The notes: generated by a model not told the origin, from the letters alone. A stretch of 64,000 nt of DNA from Mesorhizobium qingshengii (GCF_027563465.1 NZ_JAPFQA010000001.1:868001-932000); one strand, 5' to 3'. Numbered from the stretch's first letter, positions 56,487-64,000 are shown. A program made the numbers and translations.

Positions 56487-57458
56487 ATGGTACGTCTTGA
56501 GAGAGGAACCCGGAAGCTTCCCTTGCCGGTCGATGTTGTCGAAGTCGAGAGGCGCCTGCTGCCCGGGCTTAATCGAGGCGAGATCTACTGCCGATTCGAC
56601 AACGGAAAGCTCTCGGTGCGATCTCGCGCCGCCTGGCTTGAAAGGCATGGACAAGTATTGACCCTCATTGCCGAGGCTTTGGCGTCCCTTGGCGTCCGCA
56701 GCGTACCGCCGTTCCATATGCTCCTAGGCGATACGCCGTCCCGCAGAAGGCATCGCTATTTCCGCACTCGCTTCGCATTCTCCCAAGCGGACGGCTATGG
56801 CGAAGTGGCCGCGCCGGATTTCGTTTTCGATGGTTGGCCGGACGCAAAGTTCGACGACTACGATCAAAAGACGCGGGCGATGGCGGCTGCGTCGGAAGAG
56901 CCGCCGCGCGATAACAGGCTGTTCTGGGCAGGGCGCTGCATGAACGGCGCCCGCAGAAGGATAGTCGAGATTGCATCGGCCCGGCCCGATCTCCTGGAGG
57001 CGTACAACACCGAGCCAAACTACGACGTTGCCATCAATCGGTATTCGGCAACGTTCAGGACGATGGAAGACCAGATTGCCACCTACCGCTATATGATCGA
57101 TGTCGAGGGGGCGGGCTACAGTGGCCGCTTCAAGATGCTGCTGCACACGAAACGCGTCGTGCTGTTGCAGGACCGGCCCTGGCGGGAGTGGTTCTTCGAC
57201 AGTATCGAGCCGTTTCGTCACTATGTCCCGGTGGCACGCGACATGTCCGATCTGGTCGAGCGCATCGAGTGGTTGCGTGCCAATCCGAAGATGGAGGCCG
57301 AAATAGCGGGAGAAGCGCAGCGCTTCGCGCAAACCCACCTGACGCGCTCGGCGGCGGTGGCGGCATGGGCCCGTCTGCTCGAAAACCATATGGCCGCCGG
57401 TGGCAATCTGAAGTCCGGCCTTGAGCGGCGCAAGCCCGCGACTGGTTGGCCGGCGTGA
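56487..57458 (+). CDS. Glycosyltransferase family 90 (CAP10-like) protein
   Basis: A 323-residue protein from ATG 56487 (the frame opens at a TTG at 56478). The C-terminal half has the GT90 signature: YRYMIDVEGAGYSGRFKMLL, VVLLQDRPWREWFFDSIEPF and HYVPVARDMSDLVERIEWL. Eukaryotic homologues add glucose or xylose to proteins or capsule; bacterial ones are mostly found in surface-glycan loci. No signal peptide is seen. It is adjacent to the GT10 and SDR genes. Confidence 0.85.
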   Translation: MVRLERGTRKLPLPVDVVEVERRLLPGLNRGEIYCRFDNGKLSVRSRAAWLERHGQVLTLIAEALASLGVRSVPPFHMLLGDTPSRRRHRYFRTRFAFSQADGYGEVAAPDFVFDGWPDAKFDDYDQKTRAMAAASEEPPRDNRLFWAGRCMNGARRRIVEIASARPDLLEAYNTEPNYDVAINRYSATFRTMEDQIATYRYMIDVEGAGYSGRFKMLLHTKRVVLLQDRPWREWFFDSIEPFRHYVPVARDMSDLVERIEWLRANPKMEAEIAGEAQRFAQTHLTRSAAVAAWARLLENHMAAGGNLKSGLERRKPATGWPA

Positions 57459-57511
57459 TAGGGCACCTGTCACACGGTATCAAATTCGGCCGGCCAGCCA
57501 GCCGAGACTGA

Positions 57512-58159
57512 TTACGCGCCGACGATCACCGGCTCCTTCGTGGCCAACTGCCCTGCGACATAGTTCTTGACCTGAAGGATCGCCTGTTCGCGCGAGACGC
57601 TGCCCGGCTGCAGGCCGAGCCGCAGCCAAAGCCCATCGATCAGCGCGGTGACGCCAAGTGCGATGTCGTCGGCATCCCTCGGCGAGGCAAGGCCGTGCAG
57701 GCCGGACAACAGGTTCGAGCGCATGCGCGCGTGGATCACCTTCTGGATACGGGCCAGCTTCTCGTCACGCGGCACCTCGGCGCAGAGCGATAGCCAGGCA
57801 TGGCAGAGAGGAGGCTGGAACAGATGCTCCTCGAAATTGCCCTCGATCACCGCATCCATGCGCTCCATCGGCGTCCGCGCCCGGCGGAGCCGAGCGACCA
57901 CCGCGTTACACAGTACGGCGTTGGCCTCCCGCATCGCGTGCTCGAACAATTCCTGCTTGTTGCGGAAATAGTGCAGCACGATGCCCTTGGAGGCGCCAGC
58001 CTGGGCGGCCACCTTTTCCAGAGTTGCGCCGGCAATGCCTTCGCGCTCCAGCACCGCGAAGGCAGCCTGCCGCAGTTCCTTGCGGCGTATGTCACTGAGA
58101 CGCTTGAGTTTCACCGGATCGATCCATGCATGCGAATCCACGTTGACATTTCTGTCCAT
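57512..58159 (-). CDS. BetI-like TetR-family regulator
   Basis: A 215-residue TetR protein from ATG 58159; starting further upstream (58207) would run through the operator. The HTH is LRQAAFAVLEREGIAGATLE, then GASKGIVLHYFRNKQEL, and the C-terminal part (PLCHAWLSLCAEVPRDEKLARIQ...) resembles BetI, the choline-responsive repressor. It diverges from a ChoX-like gene, over a palindromic operator, so it probably represses that gene when choline is absent. Confidence 0.88.
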   Translation of the reverse strand: MDRNVNVDSHAWIDPVKLKRLSDIRRKELRQAAFAVLEREGIAGATLEKVAAQAGASKGIVLHYFRNKQELFEHAMREANAVLCNAVVARLRRARTPMERMDAVIEGNFEEHLFQPPLCHAWLSLCAEVPRDEKLARIQKVIHARMRSNLLSGLHGLASPRDADDIALGVTALIDGLWLRLGLQPGSVSREQAILQVKNYVAGQLATKEPVIVGA

Positions 58160-58192
58160 CCAGATCAACAATTGACCAATGGGATAATAAAA

Positions 58193-58206
58193 TGACCAAT
58201 CGGTCA
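58193..58206. promoter_or_regulatory. Palindromic operator of the BetI-like repressor
   Basis: TGACC-AATC-GGTCA lies between the divergent regulator and choX-like genes, 26 bases before the latter's start. A second, degenerate copy (TGACCAATGGGATA) sits 20 bases upstream at 58173-58186. Confidence 0.7.
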
Positions 58207-58232
58207 ATTTGGCGATAATGAGGAGAACCGAA

Positions 58233-59171
58233 ATGTTCCGCTTCCTTGCAAATGGCGTCTGTCTCGCTGTCCTGGCAATGGCCTCTCACGCGGCTCAAGC
58301 GGCCGAGGCCGAGCAGTGCAAGACAGTCCGCATGGCCGAGCCTGGCTGGAACGACCTTGCCTTCACCACCGGGGTGGCCAATGTCCTGTTGCAAGCGCTC
58401 GGCTATCAGCCGCAAAGCGAGGTGCTTGGCATCAACGTCATCTATGAGGGCATGAAGAACCGGGACCTCGACCTGTTCCTGGGCTACTGGGATCCGGCAA
58501 TGGTCACCTACTACGAGCCCTACAAGAAGGACGGCTCGGTCGAGAATGTGCGGCTCAATCTCGAAGGTGCGAAATACACCTTCGCCGTGCCGACCTATGT
58601 CTGGGAGGCGGGCGTCAAGGACGTCTCCGACCTGCACAAGTTCGCCGACAAATTCGGCAAGAAGATGTACGGCATCGAGCCCGGCTCCAACCAGCTGATG
58701 ATGGACGCCATCGCCGACCCTGCCTTCGGCCTCGACGGCTGGCACGTGGTCGAGTCGAGCGAAGCCGGCATGCTGTCGGAGGTCGGCTATGAGATCAAGG
58801 AAAAGCAATTCATCGTCTTCCAGGGCTGGGCGCCGCATCCGATGAACACCATGTACGACTTCAAGTACCTGACCGGCGGCGACAAGTTCTTCGGTCCGAA
58901 CTTCGGTGCCGCGACGGTGACGACGCAAGTGCGCAAGGGCTATCTGCAGCAATGTCCGAACGTCGGGAAACTCTTGCAGAACCTCGCCTTCGACATCGAT
59001 TTCGAGAATGTCGGCATGGGCTATCTGATCAATGACGGCATGAAGCCGGAGGACGGGGCGCTGAAGGCGATCACGCTGAACAAGACCCGCCTCGACGCCT
59101 GGCTGGCCGGCGTCACAACATTCGACGGCGAGCCCGGCCTTGCCGCGGTCAAGGAAAAGCTCGGCCTGTGA
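58233..59171 (+). CDS. choX: Choline/betaine-type ABC transporter substrate-binding protein (ChoX-like)
   Basis: A 312-residue protein from ATG 58233 with AGGAG upstream. A signal peptide (cleavage near AQAAEA) precedes an OpuAC-type domain: CKTVRMAEPGWNDLAFTT, LGYWDPAMVTYYEPY and TYVWEAGVKDVSDL include aromatic residues suited to a quaternary-ammonium pocket. It resembles ChoX of rhizobia. No permease or ATPase gene follows; a BetI-like gene diverges and an alpha/beta hydrolase gene overlaps. It must use a transporter encoded elsewhere or act as a scavenger. Confidence 0.85.
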   Translation: MFRFLANGVCLAVLAMASHAAQAAEAEQCKTVRMAEPGWNDLAFTTGVANVLLQALGYQPQSEVLGINVIYEGMKNRDLDLFLGYWDPAMVTYYEPYKKDGSVENVRLNLEGAKYTFAVPTYVWEAGVKDVSDLHKFADKFGKKMYGIEPGSNQLMMDAIADPAFGLDGWHVVESSEAGMLSEVGYEIKEKQFIVFQGWAPHPMNTMYDFKYLTGGDKFFGPNFGAATVTTQVRKGYLQQCPNVGKLLQNLAFDIDFENVGMGYLINDGMKPEDGALKAITLNKTRLDAWLAGVTTFDGEPGLAAVKEKLGL

Positions 59172-59992
59172 GACCGGCCGCGCTCGATGCCTGGGCGGAG
59201 CAGGACGCCTGGGCCGGCCGCAAGAAATTCGTCAATATTGGCGGCCTCGACATCGCCTATGTCGAGGTCGCAGGCGCCGAGCCGGCGTTGCTGTTGGTGC
59301 ACGGCTTCACCGACACCAGCCGCAGCTTTTCGCTCCTGGCGCCACATCTGGCCGGCCGCCGGCTGATCATGCCGGATCTGCGCGGCCACGGCGCCTCGCA
59401 AGCGGGGAAGGGCTGTGGCGTCGCCGACTTCGCTGGCGATCTTGCCGGGCTGATCCGGCATCTGCAGCTCGACCGGCCGGTCATCGTCGGGCACTCGCTG
59501 GGCGCCATGGTGGCTATCGCTTTGGCCGCGCGGCACAAGGAGCTCATCGGCGGCCTGGTGGTAATGGCCGGCACGTTGAAGCCCGATTTCGCGCGGGATC
59601 ATCCGCTGATCGCCGGCGTTCAGGCCCTGTGCGACCCGATATCTCCAGCCGATCCGTTCTACGCCTGGTGGCATGCCTGCCTGCCTGCCGTACCACGGGC
59701 CTTTCTCGCTGGCCTGGCGAAAGACGCCTCGGCCATGCCCGCGGCGCGCTGGCGCGCGATCCTGGAGGAAATTCGTCTGGCCGACCTGACCGGTGCGGCA
59801 CAAGCGGTGCGGGCCCGAACGCTGATCATCGCCGGCGCTTGCGATCCGCTGTTCGGCAAGGCGCACCAGCAGGTATTGCTGCGCGCTCTTCCCGAAGCCG
59901 TCCTCGTCCGAGCCGAGAACTGTGGCCACAACCCGCATTGGGAAGATCCGGCCCTTGTCGCCAAGGCCGTCATCGAAGCCTTTGAAGGCTAG
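59168..59992 (+). CDS. Alpha/beta hydrolase
   Basis: A 274-residue protein starting with GTG that overlaps the choX stop (GTGA). The oxyanion region LLLVHGFTDTSRSF, the nucleophile elbow VGHSLGAMV (Ser) and the C-terminal ENCGHNPHWEDP (His) give a complete triad, with Asp in the segment IIAGACDPLFG. It has no signal, so it is cytoplasmic. Coupling to a choline-type binding protein suggests a choline-ester or similar substrate, which is inference. Confidence 0.92.
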   Translation: MRPAALDAWAEQDAWAGRKKFVNIGGLDIAYVEVAGAEPALLLVHGFTDTSRSFSLLAPHLAGRRLIMPDLRGHGASQAGKGCGVADFAGDLAGLIRHLQLDRPVIVGHSLGAMVAIALAARHKELIGGLVVMAGTLKPDFARDHPLIAGVQALCDPISPADPFYAWWHACLPAVPRAFLAGLAKDASAMPAARWRAILEEIRLADLTGAAQAVRARTLIIAGACDPLFGKAHQQVLLRALPEAVLVRAENCGHNPHWEDPALVAKAVIEAFEG

Positions 59993-59997
59993 GCGTT

Positions 59998-60777
59998 TCA
60001 GCCGACCAACGATTGCGATGTAGGCGATAGCCGCAAGGTCTCCGTTGGTCTGGTCAGGTCAGGCCGTGCAGCCTGCCAAAAGGCCTCCCATGCCGGCGAG
60101 GCGGCGAGGGCGGCTTCATGGCTGGCATGCGCCTCGGCGCTGTCGAAGCCGGTGACGGAAATGAAGACGTTCTCGCCCGCCCGTATCGGCAGGCGCGGAA
60201 AGCTGTTTTCGGCATGCTCCGTGATGAAGGCGGCGAGGTGGCGTATACCGGGTGCCGTCATCAGCGGCGGCATTTCGACCTCGAAGCGACTGGCGAAACC
60301 GATTTCGGCGCCGCGCCGCAGGTGATGAATCCGGATGACAACGATGCCCGCCATGGCTTTGTTCGGGCTTGGTTTTTCGCCGGCAGGCAAGCCGGCCCGC
60401 GATGCACCAGAGAGGTCGAAGCCGCCACCCAGCCACGCAGGCTTCAGCAGCAGCACATCGTCGGAATCGATCATCGTTGCGTTGGCCGCATTGCTGTGCG
60501 CCGCCCAGACCTGCCCGCCGTAAAAGGCGGCAAGCGCGTCCTTGCGCGCATCCATGCCGTCGAAGCCTCGCAGCCAGACGAACATGTCCGGGCGATCGAG
60601 ATCCCGGAACTGGCCGATGATGGTCATCCCGGCCTCTTCCTGACCTTCGATCAGCTTGCTGTCGAAGATGTCGATGAGTGTCTCGCGCTTGCCTGGCTTC
60701 AATGTGTACTGCCTCAGCTCGACCACGGGCGAGGCGAGCATAGCGAGTTCCAGCGTGGCTTTCACAGGTAGGTCCAT
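59998..60777 (-). CDS. NIPSNAP family protein
   Basis: A 259-residue protein from ATG 60777 with GGAG upstream. Two dimeric alpha-beta-barrel-like (NIPSNAP) repeats are seen: VVELRQYTLKPGKRETLIDIF at the N-terminus with FVWLRGFDGMDARKDALAAFY, and a diverged second unit (GIVVIRIHHLRRGAEIGF ... FISVTGFDSAEAH). The function is unknown; relatives occur near redox enzymes. It is divergent from a TetR gene over twin palindromes and likely controlled by it. Confidence 0.88.
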   Translation of the reverse strand: MDLPVKATLELAMLASPVVELRQYTLKPGKRETLIDIFDSKLIEGQEEAGMTIIGQFRDLDRPDMFVWLRGFDGMDARKDALAAFYGGQVWAAHSNAANATMIDSDDVLLLKPAWLGGGFDLSGASRAGLPAGEKPSPNKAMAGIVVIRIHHLRRGAEIGFASRFEVEMPPLMTAPGIRHLAAFITEHAENSFPRLPIRAGENVFISVTGFDSAEAHASHEAALAASPAWEAFWQAARPDLTRPTETLRLSPTSQSLVG

Positions 60778-60789
60778 CGACAGTCTCCA

Positions 60790-60811
60790 AAACAGGATGA
60801 TCATCCTGTTT
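60790..60811. promoter_or_regulatory. Perfect 22-bp operator, site 1
   Basis: AAACAGGATGATCATCCTGT followed by TT is a perfect palindrome in the 81-base gap between the NIPSNAP and TetR genes, next to the NIPSNAP ribosome site. Confidence 0.82.
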
Positions 60812-60813
60812 AT

Positions 60814-60835
60814 AAACAGACCGGTTGTCCTGTTT
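60814..60835. promoter_or_regulatory. Imperfect 22-bp operator, site 2
   Basis: A second element with the same ends (AAACAG ... CTGTTT) lies two bases after site 1, with the centres 24 bp apart, just ahead of the TetR gene. Such pairs are typical of TetR autoregulation. Confidence 0.75.
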
Positions 60836-60858
60836 TGTCAACATGCTATTGTTCGGCA

Positions 60859-61479
60859 ATGTCAGCAGAGATCGCCGCTCAACCAGCGCTTCGGGCACGC
60901 AAACGCGTCAACGATCCCGAAGGCATGCGCAGGAAAGTGCTCGATGTCGCCGAAGAGTCGTTTCAGGCGCGCGGCTATCATGCTTCCAGCCTCGGCGATC
61001 TGATGGCGGCGGCGGGTGTCAGCGGCGGAGCGCTGCATCACCATTTTCCGACCAAGAAGGCGCTGGCGCTGGCGGTGATCGACGAGCGCGTGGCAGCGGC
61101 GGTCGAGGAGACATGGATCGTGCCGGTGCAGGCGGCGGCTTCGGCGCGCGAGGGCGTGCGGGCGGTGTTCGAGGCCGTGGCCGCGCAACTGGAGCAACAG
61201 GGCTTCGTGCGCGGCTGCCCGCTCAACAATCTGGCGCATGAACTGTCGCTGGCCGATCCGGATTTTCGTGCCGCCCTTGCCGGCATCTTTTCAGCGTGGC
61301 GCCAGGCCATCGCCGACAAGATCAGCGCCGACCAGCGGGCGGGCAGGGAGCAAGGCACCGACCCGCAGCGCTTCGCCGCGCTCGCCGTGGCCACTTATTC
61401 CGGCGCCATGTCGATGGCCAAGACCGCGCAGGACGCCACCGTGCTGCGCGACTGCCTGGCGGCTCTGGGTGAAGCCTAG
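60859..61479 (+). CDS. TetR-family transcriptional regulator
   Basis: A 206-residue repressor from ATG 60859. The HTH reads LDVAEESFQARGYHASSLGD and GVSGGALHHHFPTKKAL; the C-terminal part has GCPLNNLAHELSLADPDF, common in the TetR_C subgroup linked to short-chain dehydrogenase and NIPSNAP genes. It diverges from the NIPSNAP gene and probably binds the twin operators. Its 3' end is adjacent to a rhizobial repeat. Confidence 0.92.
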   Translation: MSAEIAAQPALRARKRVNDPEGMRRKVLDVAEESFQARGYHASSLGDLMAAAGVSGGALHHHFPTKKALALAVIDERVAAAVEETWIVPVQAAASAREGVRAVFEAVAAQLEQQGFVRGCPLNNLAHELSLADPDFRAALAGIFSAWRQAIADKISADQRAGREQGTDPQRFAALAVATYSGAMSMAKTAQDATVLRDCLAALGEA

Positions 61480-61483
61480 GGCG

Positions 61484-61533
61484 TGGTCCCGAAAAGTGGC
61501 TCCGGTTTTCGGAAAGGACCATGCTCAAACAAA
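61484..61533. repeat. Rhizobial dispersed repeat fragment
   Basis: The sequence TGGTCCCGAAAAGTGG...CCGGTTTTCGG...GGACCATGCTCAAACAAA has inverted arms TGGTCC/GGACCA and CGAAAA/TTTTCG. It matches from memory a dispersed repeat of Mesorhizobium, Rhizobium and Brucella. It lies five bases after the TetR stop. Confidence 0.75.
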
Positions 61534-61545
61534 CAGATAGAGGCT

Positions 61546-62139
61546 CTACTCAGCCAGCGGCTTGATCGTCTCGTAACCGTTCACCGATTCCGCGCTGGTG
61601 CCTTCATCGTAACGCCGGGCGAGCGTTGCTTGCAGATCGGGTGCATAGAGCGCGGTGAACGCATCCAGCGTCTCGCCGGCCCCATTCTTGAAGGTCTCAT
61701 TGACGGCCAGCACATTGTACTTGCAGTCGCCAAGGCTGAACGTCTCCTTGCCCTTGACGACCAAGGTCAGCGTCTTGGTGCCTTTCGGCTGCTTGCTCGG
61801 CGACAGCTCGACGAATTCTATCGTGCTTCTGGCCCCCGTCTTCAGCGGAAACAGTTTTCGCAGATCGGAAAACGGGATCATCGCCAGCCGACCGGTGTCA
61901 CTGTCGCGAAACACTTCGATCAGGCCGGCAAACAGGAACTGCTTCTGTGGCGATTGCGACTCATATGCGTTGGCGACGGAAACCATTCCGCCCGCCACGG
62001 GCCGAAACTCGCTTTGGATACCGGGTCTCGCGAGGACGAAACCATTCTTGGCTGACTTTGCATCGACGCACGGGGCGCCGTGCGCTGCGCCGGCCATGAA
62101 CAGGATCGTCAATATCGTGCCGACAGGTGCAATTTGCAT
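61546..62139 (-). CDS. Hypothetical exported protein
   Basis: A 197-residue protein with a signal peptide (MQIAPVGTILTILFMAGAAHG, cleavage near HGAPC). It has two Cys in the mature part (near the N-terminus and in LGDCKYN), which could form a disulfide. The rest is a beta-rich domain of unrecognised type with VFRDSDTGRLAMIPFSDLRK and TLTLVVKGKETFSLGDC. It is likely periplasmic. Codon use is ordinary. No operon partner is apparent. Confidence 0.78.
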   Translation of the reverse strand: MQIAPVGTILTILFMAGAAHGAPCVDAKSAKNGFVLARPGIQSEFRPVAGGMVSVANAYESQSPQKQFLFAGLIEVFRDSDTGRLAMIPFSDLRKLFPLKTGARSTIEFVELSPSKQPKGTKTLTLVVKGKETFSLGDCKYNVLAVNETFKNGAGETLDAFTALYAPDLQATLARRYDEGTSAESVNGYETIKPLAE

Positions 62140-62284
62140 GGCGTTCCCCTTGCCACGGACCCGAATGTCAGTGCCCGCAGGAATGGCAGACGCCCGGTAA
62201 GATGTCGATGACCGAGCCGCTCTTTCATGCGATATCGTGCGCTGAACTGGACGGCTGGCCGCTCTCCATGCTGAAATTCAAGTT

Positions 62285-63418
62285 ATGATGGATTGCCGTT
62301 CGCCTCGATTGTTTTCCCGACGCAGCTTTCTGGCGCAGGCTGCGGGTTTCGCCGTCACTGGTGCGCTTTCGCGCCCGGCGCTCAGTCAGACCGGGCAGCG
62401 CGTTCAGCCCATCGACGCCACCTTCCTGTTTATCGCCGATGTCCATGCCTGCCGCATGGCAAGCGGCTTGAGCCCCAACTGCCAGCAGGAAGGCAAGACC
62501 GACGCCGCATTGCTGCGCAATGTTGCGGCGCTCAACGGCCTCGGCGACAAGGATTGGCCGGTCGAGATTGGCGGCGTCGCCACGGGCCTGCGTTCGGCTG
62601 GCAGCCGGATCGGCGCGCCGCTCGGCCTTGTCGTCGGGGGCGACATGACCGACGACGGTGGCGGCCAGATCACCCAGCCGAGCGAGGGCACGCAGCTTCT
62701 CCAGTTCAGCCAGCGCTATCAGCAAGGCGTCGGCCCCGATCGCGTGCACATGCCGGTCTATATCGGGCTTGGCAATCATGATCTCGACCAGAACGGGCCG
62801 CCCCATCATGTCGACTGGTACCGGCGTGAACTGCGCGACTATGTCGAGGTCAATCACCGCGCCGGTGTGTTCTTCAAGCCGCCGGTGCCTGCCACCGACT
62901 ACGACGTCGACACCGACTGCTATTCATGGGACTGGGGCGGCCTGCATCTCGTCCAGATGCATCGTTTCGCCGGGGATACCGGCCATGGCGCCGACTCGAG
63001 CCTGCCGTGGCTGAAGCAGGATCTGGCGACCTATGCGGCGGATGAGCGCCCGGTCATCCTGTTCCAGCACTATGGCTGGGACAAGTTCTCGATAGAACGG
63101 TGGGATGCCGCCAAAAGGGTCTACGATGATGACGGCGCCGGCGCGCCGCACTGGTGGAGCGAGGCCGACCGGCAGGCGCTGCTGGCGGTTCTGAAGGGTT
63201 ACAATATCGCCGGCATCTTCCACGGCCACCAGCACGACACGCCGCTGATCTACCGCCGTGACGGGCTCGACCTGTTCAAGCCGAAGGCTGCCTATATGGG
63301 TGGGTTCGCCGTGGCCAGGGTGACCACCGACGGCATGGACGTGGCGCTGGGCGAGGCGACGGGTGACCATGGCGAGGTCGCCTTCACCAATGCTTTCAGC
63401 AAGGGCTGGAGCACATGA
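62285..63418 (+). CDS. Tat-exported metallophosphoesterase
   Basis: A 377-residue protein with a twin-arginine signal (SRRSFLAQAAGFAVTGAL). The calcineurin-like phosphoesterase motifs appear in order: FIADVHACR, GGDMTDDGGG, GLGNHDLD, FQHYGWDKF and GIFHGHQHD, which would bind two metal ions. It is a periplasmic phosphatase or phosphodiesterase of unknown substrate. No convincing ribosome site precedes the ATG at 62285; one three bases later is equally good. Confidence 0.9.
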   Translation: MMDCRSPRLFSRRSFLAQAAGFAVTGALSRPALSQTGQRVQPIDATFLFIADVHACRMASGLSPNCQQEGKTDAALLRNVAALNGLGDKDWPVEIGGVATGLRSAGSRIGAPLGLVVGGDMTDDGGGQITQPSEGTQLLQFSQRYQQGVGPDRVHMPVYIGLGNHDLDQNGPPHHVDWYRRELRDYVEVNHRAGVFFKPPVPATDYDVDTDCYSWDWGGLHLVQMHRFAGDTGHGADSSLPWLKQDLATYAADERPVILFQHYGWDKFSIERWDAAKRVYDDDGAGAPHWWSEADRQALLAVLKGYNIAGIFHGHQHDTPLIYRRDGLDLFKPKAAYMGGFAVARVTTDGMDVALGEATGDHGEVAFTNAFSKGWST

Positions 63419-63445
63419 AAAAGGCGACCTTGACGGCCGCCTTTC
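63419..63445. terminator. Weak stem-loop between convergent genes
   Basis: A 7-bp stem (AAAGGCG / CGCCTTT) lies between the phosphoesterase and CsbD-like genes; it could act in both directions but lacks a full T-run. Confidence 0.5.
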
Positions 63446-63474
63446 CCTTTGAAAAAAGCAGTCCTCGATGGGGC

Positions 63475-63654
63475 TCAGAGCGCCTTCTTGACCTTTTCCT
63501 TCACGTCGCCATAGGCCTTCTGGACCTTGCCGGCGATCTTGTCGGCCGCGCCTTCGACCTGGGCCTGTCTGTTGCCGGTCGCCTTGCCGGCGGCCTGCTT
63601 GACCGAGCCCTTGACCTGCTTGGCCACGCCCGCGACCTGATCCTTGTTCACCAT
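63475..63654 (-). CDS. CsbD-like general stress protein
   Basis: A 59-residue protein. The ATG at 63654 (GGGAG nine bases ahead) is preferred over the ATG at 63663, which directly abuts that site. It has the CsbD repeat KDQVAGVAKQVKGSVKQAAG and GNRQAQVEGAADKIAGKVQK with Lys-rich helices. CsbD proteins are induced in the general stress response, and an EcfG-type promoter lies 37 bases upstream. Its role is unknown. Confidence 0.9.
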   Translation of the reverse strand: MVNKDQVAGVAKQVKGSVKQAAGKATGNRQAQVEGAADKIAGKVQKAYGDVKEKVKKAL

Positions 63655-63690
63655 TTTGCGCATCTCCCGGGATTTTCATTCGCCGACAAG

Positions 63691-63715
63691 AACGGGCCTG
63701 ACCCTGTTAGGTTCC
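63691..63715 (-). promoter_or_regulatory. EcfG-type general stress promoter of the CsbD-like gene
   Basis: On the minus strand GGAAC (63715-63711) and CGTT (63694-63691) are separated by 16 bases, the EcfG consensus. Confidence 0.82.
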
Positions 63716-63814
63716 CAACACTCGCAATTTACCGCCGCGCGACTGGTTGCCTAAGGCAGAGCAATGCGGCTAGGTTCCGCGCGGGCCGGATGTGAGGGCT
63801 GCCCGGGGTATTCG

Positions 63815-64000
63815 ATGCGTTTCCGTCTTGCCTTTGCAATCGCGGTCTCTCTGCTGGCGGCCGGCTGTGTCGCCGACGATGTCGGGCCGATCAATGTTCT
63901 GACATCAGAGGCAGGCCACCCTTCGCCGACCTTCATCCCCGATCCGGGCGACGATGGCTCGACCGTCGTCGGCCTCGCCTTCTCCGGTGGCGGCACAAGG
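63815..64000 (+). CDS. Patatin-like phospholipase lipoprotein, N-terminal part (truncated by window edge)
   Basis: A frame opens at ATG 63815 and runs off the right edge. A lipoprotein signal (FAIAVSLLAAGC, lipobox LAAGC) is followed by a linker and then VVGLAFSGGGTR, the start of a patatin domain with the oxyanion-hole motif GGGxR. It is probably an outer- or inner-membrane-anchored lipase. The catalytic Ser and Asp lie beyond the window. Confidence 0.82.
   Translation, partial: MRFRLAFAIAVSLLAAGCVADDVGPINVLTSEAGHPSPTFIPDPGDDGSTVVGLAFSGGGTR

Overview
The window reads as chromosomal DNA of an alphaproteobacterium of the order Hyphomicrobiales, most likely Mesorhizobium. The reasons are high GC with strongly GC-biased third codon positions, a tandem set of DUF680-type small exported proteins (a family I know only from Mesorhizobium), an aapJQMP general amino-acid transporter, HdaA with an N-terminal clamp-binding motif, NDUFS4- and NDUFS6-type proteins, general-stress (EcfG-type) promoters and rhizobial palindromic repeats. 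I see no phage, insertion sequence, CRISPR array, rRNA or nodulation/nitrogen-fixation gene. The species assignment is inference.

Layout. 0-3.5 kb: end of an ABC-F ATPase and a molybdopterin oxidoreductase. 3.5-8.9 kb: an Lrp-type regulator and a flavin monooxygenase diverge from a three-gene catabolic operon (2,3-diaminopropionate ammonia-lyase, a carbamoylase-type M20 hydrolase and a second M20 amidohydrolase). 9.2-15.4 kb: UvrD-like helicase, dapB and an SsuABC/TauABC-like importer. 15.4-17.4 kb: a two-component system facing the importer. 17.4-18.9 kb: three tandem DUF680 genes. 18.9-20.4 kb: parDE toxin-antitoxin, a hypothetical gene and a SixA-like phosphatase in one run. 20.4-26 kb: purN/purM, a methyltransferase, a CDP-alcohol phosphatidyltransferase, an AI-2E-type permease and hdaA. 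26.4-27.6 kb: tRNA-Pro(TGG), an NDUFS4-like gene, tRNA-Arg(TCT) and a small gene behind an EcfG-type promoter.

27.9-39 kb is accessory: a diguanylate cyclase, a GT4 glycosyltransferase, an anion transporter, a TetR/enoyl-CoA hydratase pair, an ECF sigma factor with a DUF4142 gene and a cupredoxin (two near-identical promoters), an HPP/CBS membrane protein, a cystathionine beta-lyase, and a DUF1326/DUF2182 metal-binding pair. 39.4-43.8 kb is aapJQMP with a clear terminator. 43.8-53.2 kb: a DUF2459 protein, an FAD monooxygenase, a zinc-finger protein, ppk-ppx, two DoxX proteins, fumC and a cupin.

53.3-57.5 kb: a LysR regulator, a GT10 fucosyltransferase-like gene fused at its stop codon to the 3' remnant of an SDR gene, the intact SDR and a GT90-type transferase. 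57.5-60 kb: a BetI-like repressor with a palindromic operator, an orphan ChoX-like binding protein and an alpha/beta hydrolase. 60-64 kb: NIPSNAP and TetR genes diverging over twin 22-bp operators, a hypothetical exported protein, a Tat-exported phosphoesterase, a CsbD-like protein under an EcfG-type promoter and the start of a patatin-like lipoprotein.

The most promising leads are the diaminopropionate cluster, which could degrade plant-derived N-substituted diaminopropionates; the shared ECF promoter of the sigma/DUF4142/cupredoxin locus; the DUF680 array; the DUF1326/DUF2182 module; and the GT10/SDR recombination scar.
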